Of a stretch of DNA of 64,000 bases, positions 15,901 to 27,900 are shown one piece after another (the stretch's first letter is position 1; each line of letters begins with the position of its first letter). The translations under genes and the position numbers were made by a program. This DNA is from Pratylenchus scribneri. Taxonomy: Eukaryota; Nematoda; Chromadorea; Rhabditida; Pratylenchidae. Below the pieces are notes generated by a model, which worked only from the letters and a program-made list of their open reading frames with translations, was not told where the DNA came from and searched no databases. The stretch is taken from positions 1,178,001 to 1,242,000 of the forward strand of contig JAQSEB010000029.1 of the NCBI GenBank assembly GCA_030063045.1, read 5' to 3'.

Positions 15901-18900
15901 AAAGCTTCGTTTTAATTGCGGAAAAGGCAAAAGCTTGATTGATGAATGTAATTTGGACTTTTCCCTTTATGATGGCAATGAAATGCGAAGTGAATGTCGA
16001 GTGAAAGGAATGTATTGGATTACTGTAGCCAAAATTTTCGCCAATTTGCTTATTGGAAATAATGAATTTAAAATCAGCTGCAGGAAGTTGGGTGAAATTT
16101 AAGCCTTTTTGAGAAAAAGGTTAATTTTTGATTTGTTGAAAAGTATTTTGCCATGCAAAATCCCTTTTTCGTTTATGTAGATTAATTTTGGAAATTTTGC
16201 TGTAAAAGAGTAGGCCGATGGAAAGCGGTTATGGGGCTAAAACGAATTTTTTGAAAGAAAGTTTTGCAATTCGCGGAATTACTAAAATATTTGGGGAATG
16301 GAGAAGAATGTGTTTATTGTGTGTAGCGCGCTAAAGAAAAATTTGGGTAGCCAAATTTATTCATTTTTTAAAAATTTTTGCCATTTATTTAATGTGTGAA
16401 AAGTGATTAAATTTATGCGCGATTGCCCTTTGAATTTAATTTGGATAGCCAAATTTATTCATTTTTATTGTTTTGCCCATTGTTGGTAGATTTATGCCCT
16501 GAATTGTTTTCATTTTATTGCGCTGTGAAGAGATTGCCCGAAGTGTGCCCTGAATTGTGAATGCGCCATGAAGAATTTGCCCGAAGAATGCATGATTGAA
16601 GTGAGTAATTGCGCCAAGAAATGAGCATGCTAAAGATTTGCGCCAAAAGAATGTGTGCATGAATAAGCGCCAGAAGAAATTTGCATGCGATAGAATGAGT
16701 TGCGCCAAGTGATGCATGCTGAATGAATGCGCCAGAAAATGCATGCTAGAAAATAGTAAGTGCGCCAGAAGTATGCATGCTGAATGTAATAATGTGCGCC
16801 AATGAATGTGAAGAAAGGGCTGGCCAGCCGAGTGTTGGGCGCAAAAATGTGAAGGCGCAAAGAAAAAGGCGCTATAATGTGTGGCGCAGTGTGAAATGGC
16901 GCAAATGTGTGGGCGCAATGTGAATAAGGCGCAAAATGTGTGAGGCGCAATGAAAGGGCGCAAAAATGTATGGGCGAATGTGAAAAGGGCGCGAATATGT
17001 GGGCGCAATTTGAAAAGGGCAGGATGAAAAAGCGCGTATTGAAAATGGGGCAATGAAAGGGCGCGAAAGGGACTTGTGGGTGAGCAAAAATAAATGGCAA
17101 AAGGAAAAGGTGCAAGAATGTACAGTGAAAAAGCCCTAAATGGAAATGAAAGGTGCAATGGAACGAATTTTAGGTTTTGGATTTGCAAAACCCCATTCGG
17201 CGCTACAGCAATGAGAGTGTGCACCTGAGGTTCGATGGAAAGTGGCCATTTGGCCAAACCATTCGGTGCTACCAGTAATGAGGGTCGGGCGCCCTCAGCG
17301 AGTGCTGAGGCTCCTCATTTTGGGAGTGGAAGGGTGCTGGGATGAATGGAGGAATTAGGACTTGGAAAGACTCTCGGACGACGATGTTGATTTTCCCCAT
17401 TCCCTTTTCCCCTTCCCCTGGCCAGAAGAAGAGATTCATCCGTTTATTGTTCCGTCCTCCAACTCCGATAAAATGGTGAAATCATAATAGTTAAATAGGG
17501 GATAAATAAGGCGGGGCGAGAATGAGATGAAAGGGGGAAATGGATTGAAGGATAATGGCTGGGAACATGTCTTGGGGAAGATGATTAAGTGGATGAGAAT
17601 GGATGAGAGAATGGCTTTGGACTTTGGATGGTTTTATGGATTGGGCTAATATGGAAATGAATAAGGCATGTAATGCCTCACAAGATCTATCGATTGAATT
17701 TAAGGTTGGGTTTAGTATAAGGCAATTTCAGTGTTTTTTGGCAAAACATTAAATTCTCACATCCATGTCCAATGTTTCAATTTGAATGTCCCTCCGAGAG
17801 AGCAAAAGAACACTCCATTGACAGGTTCGATTTTGGCCAGCAGGCGGCGTGTCCGGATAATTAGGCGATTGAAGAACTGAATCCATCAGGCCCTTTTCAA
17901 TGGGCCAAAGCTCAATGGAATTGCACGAAAGGGAATAGGTGAGGGTGAAACCGCCAAATGTTCGGGATCTGCACAAAAAAAATTTGATTTTCTGCCTGGA
18001 GAATATATTATAGTTTATAGCTAATATTGGACATTGGCAAATAACAGAATTAGATAAATGTTTTGTTAGTTAATTATTTATTTCGGAACTTTTTACATTC
18101 TTTAAATTCTGAGATATGAGAATAGATTCATTTGATTGGGCACGATCGATTTAATCTATAAAATTTCAATTTAAACCATTAGGAACTTCTTTTTAAAAAG
18201 CTGTTTTAAACCGAAACCAATTTTTAAAATCTTAACTGTTGTTTAAACCGGTTTTAATGATTAAATCATTTATTTAAACCCATACAAGTTGTTAAAAGAT
18301 CAACCATACTTTTTTAAACCAAAACCAATTTTTAAAAGCGGAAGCATTGCTTAAATATAAACCCAAACTTTTTTAAATCAAAACTTGTTTAAATCTAAAC
18401 TGGTTTTAGTTTACTAACTTTTGCCTAATAAGCTTTAACACCCAATTTAAAATTGAAATTTCATAAACCAAATCGACCATGACAAATAGAATGAATCTTT
18501 TTTGAATCTATTCTCAGACAAGCCTATTCGAAGTTTAGAAGCCGAGATTTCCAAAATTAGATAGCCCAAAACCTACTCTAGTTAACGGAGTTAGCTACAA
18601 GGAATATATATTTATACACCTGTCCGTGACGAAATAGACGAATGCCTGGTCGGCGGAATTCACTTCCACCTTTTGTTGACTATTTTTACGGCACATTCGT
18701 TCCGGCACATTTACCAAATCGGTTTCCGTTTCATAATTCTCCGTGGACAATGCCATCCAATCGTATCGGCATTCGGGATGGTCCTCCAAATCCAGTCTGG
18801 TCACATTCAAAATTATGCTCGCGAAATGGGGCCTGAAACAGGAAGATTGAGAGTTGTTGGGGTCATTCTTTTGGTCATAGAGCAACAAGGAAGAAACCAA

Positions 18901-21900
18901 TTTTAGAAGGCTATATACCATTGGAAAGCACTGAAAGTCCTCTAAAAAGTAGCTAACTAATTTTTTGAAATTTTTATAAAAAATTTTAAAAATAAAGCGG
19001 CTTTTCCTCAAATCATCAAAATTTTCGAGTTTATTATATTCAAGGACATATAACACTTTATAAAGCTAGAATTTATAAAATATAAAATGGCTAAATTATA
19101 GAAGAAACTATAAGCTTTCAAATGGTATATTGCATTCAGGGAATGATCATTATCTCGTTAAGTTATGGGCCAATAACTCTCGCGGATATTAAATTGTCCT
19201 CTTTGCCCAGCAGATGGAATGGATTCATTTTAGTTTTGATTAGAATGAGTAAATTAAAGGAGCTGATGAAAATAGAACAAAAATTATGCCCAAAAAATGA
19301 CAAAATAGAATAAAACCCGATAATTTTCGTTTTAATTTATGGCCATAATATTTATGGCCAATTCAAGAAATTTGGCCAATATATTGAGGCATTCAAAATT
19401 CCTTAAAATTTTCCAACCAACCTTCTCAGCGTCCATTTGCATCTTTCATTGTTTTTGTACCTTCAATTAATTCATTTATTCATCCCTTATTCCCGTATTC
19501 ATCCAAAAATCAACCACCTCGTGCTCCCTATATCCAATGGACTGTTCAATGTCTGTGCCTCATATGTTGGAATTAATTCTTGGCCACATGCAAAAATGTT
19601 GGTGCTTCTTTCCACTTCTCCCCCAGCAGAGGGCTCTTGCCCAGCATTTTGACCCACTTCTTCCCATTTTAAACGGAATTGCCCAAATTGGTTTGGCCAA
19701 AACACGATTGTGGCCCGGTTGGATTGAATGGTGTAGATTCGGCGCTTTTGCGGGAGTGAAAGTGCCGAAAAGCGTAGAGCGGAAGGATCGTTGGATTGGC
19801 AGGGAATATCCTCCTACGGTGGATTAGGGAAATTTGTTTGAGTAAATATTTTTTGCATTAAAAGTAGTTTTTGGCATCTAACAAATCAGAAACCAGTTTT
19901 AGACCCTATAAATCTTATACCAATTAGTAGATCTCATAAACCGGTTTAAAATCCTACAAATTTATAACATTTTTTAGATCCAAGAAACCGGTTTAAAACC
20001 ATACCTAACCATATACCATTTTTTAGTTCTCAAAACCGGTTTAGAACCTTATTTCATTTTGTTAGAACTCATCGAGAAGGGTCTTTTGAGATATAAATTT
20101 CTTAGTTCAAAATATAAACTGAGAAAAGTAAACCGTTAGAACCATATTTCCTGTTTTTGGTTTTAACCACTTTAATTTTGGGCGTTTCAACGAGATCTAC
20201 AAAATGGTATAAGGTTTATAGGGTTTTAAACGGGTTTCTGAAAACTACAAAATGGTATAAAATTTCTAGATTTAAACCGGTTTATGAGATCTACAAAATG
20301 GTATAGGGTTTATGTTTTATGAGGTTTTAAACTGGTTCTACAAAATGATATAAGTTTGTAGGTTTTTAAACCGGTTTCTGATTTATTATAAGTCAAAAAA
20401 TTTTTCAAAAATAGTAAAATGAATAAAAATTAAAGGAGGAACCGATCCAGTGGATGGATTCAATGTGCACCAATGGGAATAAATGGTCAATGAGGCCGAA
20501 AATTGGGCCAACTCAAAATCGGTTAGCCATAAACGAATCCAATTGTCGGAATTGGCGGTGGCAATTCGCCATGAAATTGGCTGGGTTAATCCGCTCGGAG
20601 GCGACTCAATCACATGCGAATTGGTCAGGCCATACACTGAAGGATTAAATTGGCATATTTTTAGATCCAAATTAAAATTTTAGAGTTTAATTTTTGGTCA
20701 AATTTAATAAGAAAACTTTTTTTTTGGTAGATGGAATTTCCGCAAACTCATTTCAATATTTAGACAATTCTTTTGGTCATAGCTCAAAGAGGAAATTGCC
20801 AATAAAAGAAGGCGATATACCAATTAAAAGCCTTAAATGGCCTTAATAAAATGGCTTATTAGATTTTATGAAATCTGAGATTTAAAAAAATTTACATGTC
20901 TTTGAGTCTAATAACTCATATTTCCGGTAAAATCGCTTTTTCATTAAAAGATTTTTAGTTTTCAAAAAAATTAAATAAGCCACTTTTTAGAGGACTTTTA
21001 GTGCTTTCGAATGGTATATTGCCTTCCAAAATTGGTTGCTTCCTTCTTGAGATATGGTCAAAAGAATAACTCAAGAATTCAAAATACGGTACTCTTCTGA
21101 AATGTCATCAGAGTCAAAAAAGAAGGACAAAAAAGGTTAACCAATCAAAGATTGCTTGAAGGTATTTTATAAAGAATGATAATTAAAAAAACAATATTTA
21201 ACTAAAAATTGGACTTTTTTTGCCATTTTTGTCTACCAAAATATACTTTTGTCATAATTAAATAAAAAAATTATTTCATAAAATGCCATTATTTTGGCCC
21301 CAACCAAATTCGCATACTACCTTTTGTGTATTTCAATTCCATTGCGGGCACTTTTCTGCCTTCCTCTTCGTCCTCCTCAATTTGTTTATCCACTTCCGCC
21401 TCTCCTCCTTCCTCAATTTTATGCCTTAATCGAATCCAAATTGGCCCGGTTTGACTTTCCACAATGGCCGGATGAATGCCACAAAAGCGGCCAATCAATG
21501 GGCCACTGGCATTTGCCTCTCGGAATTCCAGGAAGGCATCGGCACAAAATTCACTGACCGGCAAAACTAATTGGGCGATTGAAATGTGGACATGGGCACC
21601 GGGCACCGCCTCCACTGTCCATTCACAATCCACCGGGTTTGGGATCGGATTCAGTGCCAGACGGCCTTCATGGCCAGACAATTGGCCACCACAAACTGCA
21701 AAATTGCCAAACGGTTTAAACCCATTTTGGTTTGGTCAACAATTAAAGGGTATTAAACGGTTTAAACCCATTTTGGTTTGGTCAACAATTAAAGGGTATT
21801 AAACGGTTTAAACCCATTTTGGTTTGGTCAACAATTAAAGGGTATTAAACGGTTTAAACCAATTTTGGTTTGGTCAACAATTAAAGGGTATTAAACGTTT

Positions 21901-24900
21901 TAAACCAATTTTGGTTTAATTGTTCAAAACCAAATTTAAATTGGTTAAACAAAGCCAAAATATAATCAAATGATGCGTCTTGATTAGATCTATCGATTGG
22001 TATTGATATAAGGTTTATGGGTTTAGGATTAACCATTGAACCATTATGATATTTTGGGCAATAAAATTTAAAAAAATTTTAAAATTCCAATGCCAATTTC
22101 CACCCACATGTCTGTTCAGTGTCATAGGTAATCAAAAATGTTTGTTCATGTTTGTCCAATCCATCGGCCACCAATCGAATTTTTCCATCGCAGGCGAATT
22201 GTCGAAAATGTTGTCCGCCTCTTCCAAATAAACCCAATTCCCCGGCCTCCACAATGCCCTTGGATTCGAGGCCACAAAAAACTTCCACCTTTGGGGCCTG
22301 GCCTCGCTCAAAATTGGAATGAGACATTTGGCTGCTCAATTCCTCGATTCGTACGAATATTTTTTGGCCATCTTAGGGAGGGAAGCATGTTTTGGAATGC
22401 TCACAGATTATTTGGAGTATTTTAAGTTTGATAATAAATTTGTAGAAATTTTTTGTAGAGAAGTTTATTTTAAATTTTTATGCAAATCCCGGGGAATGGG
22501 AGTTGACATGTCCGCAGGCCCAAAGTGTCTAGATAATTCTTTTCGATTAAATGTGACTTTTAAATATTACTGAACCAAATTTGTAGAATTATAATTTTCC
22601 GAACAAAATGTTAGTTATAAATTAAAATGAAAAATGGAAGACTTAATTAAAATTTAATTTAAAAACTTTCCGGAAAAATTAATTAATTTCCGGATAAAAA
22701 TATTATAAAAAAAAATTTCTGGAAAAATTAGAATTATAACATTCGGAAAAACTGAATTTAAAATTTGAATATGTTTTGTTTATTATTTATTAAATCAATC
22801 GTAGATGATGAATGAGTAATCATTTTATGCAGTGGATTTTACGATTAATCCACTTTTGGGAATCCGAAATTCAATTCTCTTCCGTACCAAACATTTTTTT
22901 TAAACAATAAACAAATTTCTTAATAAGGGTTTGAAACCAAATTCCACCATTATCTTTGCCATAAAAGTAAAACCTAAAATAATTTAAATAAAATATAAAT
23001 CCAATTAAATTGATTCTTTGCTAAATTTTTTCATATAATTTTGTAAAATTTTCCCTTCTTTTCAATTTTCCCTAGAAGCTTCATAAAGTCTCACCCTCTT
23101 CCTCGTTGGATGAATAATTCCTTTGTATTGTCCATTCGCAATGTTTTTGTTCGGCTCCGCCCATTTTGGCTGTGTTCAACACCTTTCGCTCATTTGTTGC
23201 CCACAATTGGCCCCCGCATTTGGCGAAAACGCGCAATCGAAAGCCAACGGACTTTTGGCCTACGGTTCCAGTTGAAATTTGGGTCGATGAATCGGCCGTG
23301 GGCGAATCCATATTATAGTAGGTGGCACCGCGGAATGTGACAATTGACTGTGAATGGAAAATATGTGAATATTGGGGATGGGACCAATTGGGTAGGGGGA
23401 AGATTTTGGTACCGTTTTTGGTTTGTATCAGTGCTATGTCATCTCCACAATGGTACAAATATAGGCATTTTCAATTATAATAAATCAGAAACCGGTTATA
23501 GACCCTACAAACCTTATACCATTTTGTAGATCTCATCGATACCCATCAAATGTTAAATAATTTGTTATGGTTTGGTCAAAATTAAAGAGTATTAAACCAT
23601 TTTTCAAGTTTTTGGTTTTGAACTCTTTTATTTTGGCCAAACCATAAAAAATTATACACCAATCGATGCGTCTCGATGAGATCTACAAAATGGTATAAGG
23701 TTTGTAGGGTCTATAACCAGTTTCTGATTTATTATAATCGAAAACGCCTATATTTGTACCATTGTGGAGGTGCACATATTTGTACCGACCTTTGCATATT
23801 GTGGAGATGTCCCCGGACGATTTGTACCAGGGTCATAATTTTGTTTATATCTCAGTGAGGTATTAGAACCAATATGGAAAGGCGATAAACCATTATAAAG
23901 CCCAAAATGTCCGCTACAATTTGGCTAATTTAAATTTTATGAATTAAACTAAAAAAAAAATATTTAATATCTTTGAATAGACTACTATATAATTGGATGA
24001 GGAAAATCCTCTTTTCCTATGGAATGCTTTGAAATTTAAAAGTAATAAATTAAGTAACTTTTTAGAGGACATTAAATGGTATTTTTATTTTCCCAGTTTA
24101 GATATTTCCTTTCTGAGCTAACAAATAAGGCCAAAAGAAGTTGTACTCTACACTAATACTACGGTACTGAAATGCTTTACGGCCATATAAATGAGTAAAT
24201 TTGATAAAAAATATTTTTTATATTGCTCTTAAAAAGAAATGTCATTGATTTATACACAAATTTGGGCATAAAAAATTCTTATTTTTTTTTTCTGATTTTT
24301 TTAAAAATATATTAGCAAATTAATAAAATCTAACCAAATTTCCATTCATTGTAAAATTCAACGGATTCATTTGAACATCTTGACAAATCCGATAACGGCT
24401 TGAGAAGCGGGGAGACAGTCTGAAAAATGCAGAAAATTCTGTAAATCGAAGAGTTTTTTTGATGAATTGACGAACAAACTGCTCAATTCATTATTGTCGC
24501 CTCCTTCCGTGAACATCAAACCGCCGCGCAAATAGAACAGATGATAGCCTAAAGTCAGTATTAAGTTTTTAAAATATATTTTGAACAAAAAATTTAACCA
24601 TCATTCAATATTAAATTATTAAATTAATTTGGCCAATTCTTAAATTGAATTTGAAGAATTTTGGATTTATTTTGGCCATTTTTAAATAATTTGGCCAGTT
24701 TTTTAATTGAGAATTTTGTCAATATTTTAAATTGAATTTTAATTATTTTTTTTAAGTTTGTTAATTAATTTTTTAATTAAATTTTTAGCCAATTTTTTAA
24801 TTAGGTTTTTGACTACTTTTTAATTAAATTTGATCAATTTTTAGATTAAATTTGAATAAAATTAATTTGACCAGTTTTTTTAAAAATTTTCTGCCAATTT

Positions 24901-27900
24901 TAATTATTTTTTTTTAAGTTTGTTAATTAACTTTTTAATTAAATTTTTAGCCAATTTTTTAATTAGGTTTTTGACTACTTTTTAATTAAATTTGGCCAGT
25001 TTTTTAATTAAATTTTTAGCCAATTTTTTAATTAAATTTGGTCAATTTTTTAATTAAATTCGACCAATTTTTTAAATTAAATTTGAATAAAATTAATTTG
25101 ACCAGTTTTTTTTAAAAATTTTCTGCCAATTTTAATTAATTTATTTTTTATTATTTTTTATTCACCGCAATTATAATCCTCCGGATTTGATGAATTAAGT
25201 GCACGATTTGTGCCACCAGCGAAGTGAGGATTTGCATTTGCCGGACTGGACAAATTCAACAATTCAAAAGCAATTCGAAAGCCTTCCGGCGCCTCAAATT
25301 GCCAAGTTAGCTGAAAATATGGAAAAATTAAAGAGGAAAAAAATATAGATGATTGCCTCAATGCCTTTTGGATATGGCTGCGGGAAATTTGGCGATTGGA
25401 TGAATGCATCGGATCGAGGATCCACTGTTAAAATAAAAAAATATATGGTATTAAAATTTGACAAAATTTAATTTTTATATTTGATTTTGATTGCAAAAAA
25501 TAGTCTGAATTTCCGAAAAATTTTGGTACCAAAAAAATAATTTAATTAGGCCATATTATTTGGCCATAATAAAGGCTTAGGGGATTGGATTTACTCAGGA
25601 TTGTCCATTTGCCATATTTATATGGCATTTGCCATATTTTTGACCATCTCGCCAAATTTTTTCCATATTTTTGAGTTTTGTGAGGCGCACTTTTTGCTAA
25701 AAATTTTTTGTTATCAACCATTTTTGACAAATAATTTTCGTTTCACAGACATATTCGGCTAAAATTTTTCGCTGCGCGGCAATATTTTTAAGGAATAATA
25801 CAGGAAATTTACAAAATAAATGTTTTATAATCAATTTTATATTGAATTTTAAGCTTTTTAAATATTGCATATTTTTTGCCATATTTTTCCGGATTTTTTG
25901 AAGGCAAATGCCATATTTTTGGTCATGCGAATGCGAATGCGAATGCGAATAGAATAGAATAGAATATAAATAGAATAGAATATAATAGAATAGAATAGAA
26001 TAGAATAGAATAGAATAGAATAGAATAGAATTGAATAGAATAGAATATTAAATTGAATAGAATATAAATAGAATAGAATAGAATAAAATAGAATATAAAT
26101 AGAATAGAATAGAATAGAATAGAATATAAAATAAATAGAATATAAATAGAATATACTAAAATAGAATATAAATAGAATAGAATAGAATATAAAATAATTA
26201 GAATATAAATTGAATAGAATATAAATAGAATAGAATAGAATAAAATAGAATATAAATAGAATAGAATAGAATATAAAATAAATTGAATATAAATTGAATA
26301 GAATATAAATAGAATAGAATAGAATATAAATAGAATATAATATAATAGAATAGAATATAAATAGAATATAATAGAATAGAATATAAATAGAATATAATAG
26401 AATAGAATAGTATATAAATAGAATAGAATAGAATATAAAATAATTAGAAAATAAATTGAATAGAATATAAATAGAATAGAATAGAATAGAATAAAATAGA
26501 ATATAAATAGAATAGAATAGAATATAAAATAAATTGAATATAAATTGAATAGAATAGAATAGAATAAAATAGAATATAAATAGAATAGAATAGAATAGAA
26601 TAGAATATAAAATAAATTGAATATAAATTGAATAGAATAGAATAGAATATAAGTAGAATATAATATAATAGAATATAAATTGAATATAAATTGAATAGAA
26701 TATAAATAGAATAGAATAGAATAGAATAGAATAGAATAGAATAGAATAGAATAGAATAGAATATAAATAGAATAGAATAGAATATAAAATAAATTGAATA
26801 TAAATAGAAAAGAATATAAATAGAATAGAATAGAATAGAATATAAATAGAATAGAATAGAATAGAATAGAATATAAATAGAATATAATAGAATAGAATAG
26901 AATAGAATAGAATATAAATAGATAGAATATAAATAGAATATAATAGAATAGAATAGAATAGAATATAAATAGAATAGAATAGAATATAAAATAAATTGAA
27001 TATAAATAGAATAGAATAGAATAGAATATAAATAGAATAGAATAGAATAGAATAGAATAGAATAGAATAGAATAGAATAGAATAGAATATAAATAGAATA
27101 TAATAGAATAGAATAGAATAGAATATAAATAGATAGAATATAAATAGAATATAATAGAATAGAATATAAATAGAATATAAATAGAATAGAATAGAATATA
27201 AAATAAATTGAATATAAATTGAATAGAATATAAATAGCATAGATAGAATATAAATACAATAGAATATAATAGAATAGAATATAAATAGAATATAATAGAA
27301 TATAAATAGAATAGAATAGAATATAAATAGAATAGAATAGAATAGAATAGAATATAAAATAAATTGAATATAAATTGAATAGAATATAAATAGAATAGAA
27401 TAGAATATAAATAGAATATAATATAATAGAATAGAATATAAATAGAATATAATAGAATAGAATATAAATAGAATATAAATAGAATAGAATAGAATATAAA
27501 TAGAATAGAATAGAATAGAATAGAATAGAATAGTATATAAATAGAATAGAATATAAATAGAATAGAATAGAATATAAATAGAATATAAATAGAATAGAAT
27601 AGTATATAAATAGAATAGAATAGAATAGAATAGAATATAAATAGAATAGAATAGAATAGAATATAAATAGAATAGAATAGAATAGAATAGAATAGTATAT
27701 AAATAGAATAGAATAGAATATAGATAGAAAAGAATATAAATTGAATAGAGTATAAATAGAATAGAATAGAATATAGATAGAAAAGAATATAAATTGAATA
27801 GAATATATACTGAATATTGAATAGAATATAAATAAAATAGAATAGAATATAAATAGAATAGAATAGAATAGTATATAAATAGAATAGAATAGAATATAGA

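Larger units (their letters stand above)
12881..17682 (-). mobile_element. Gag-only LTR retrotransposon, complete, inserted in a cubilin intron
   Basis: Two 409-bp direct repeats (12,881-13,289 and 17,274-17,682) that look identical bound a 3,984-bp interior. The element is flanked by AGAT (12,877-12,880 and 17,683-17,686). Read on the minus strand the LTR begins TGTGAGG. Next to the 5' LTR is a 19-nt primer binding site for initiator tRNA-Met. The interior encodes one gag-like protein and no protease, reverse transcriptase or integrase that I can see, so it must move with enzymes from a partner element. Identical LTRs suggest recent insertion. The purine tract before the 3' LTR (GGTGGGAGG) is a weak polypurine tract candidate. 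Confidence 0.9.

Noticed and set aside
15863..16102. 79-codon plus-strand ORF inside the LTR element
   Set aside because: It is antisense to the element's transcription direction and has no recognisable domain; gag is clearly on the other strand.
16436..17257. 273-codon His/Phe/Pro-rich ORF in the retroelement
   Set aside because: Composition follows the short tandem repeats, and no homology is recognisable.
12886..17680. LTR limits drawn at the TGAGG/CCTCA inverted pair
   Set aside because: Flanks then lack a target duplication, whereas the 409-bp limits give AGAT on both sides and abut the primer binding site.
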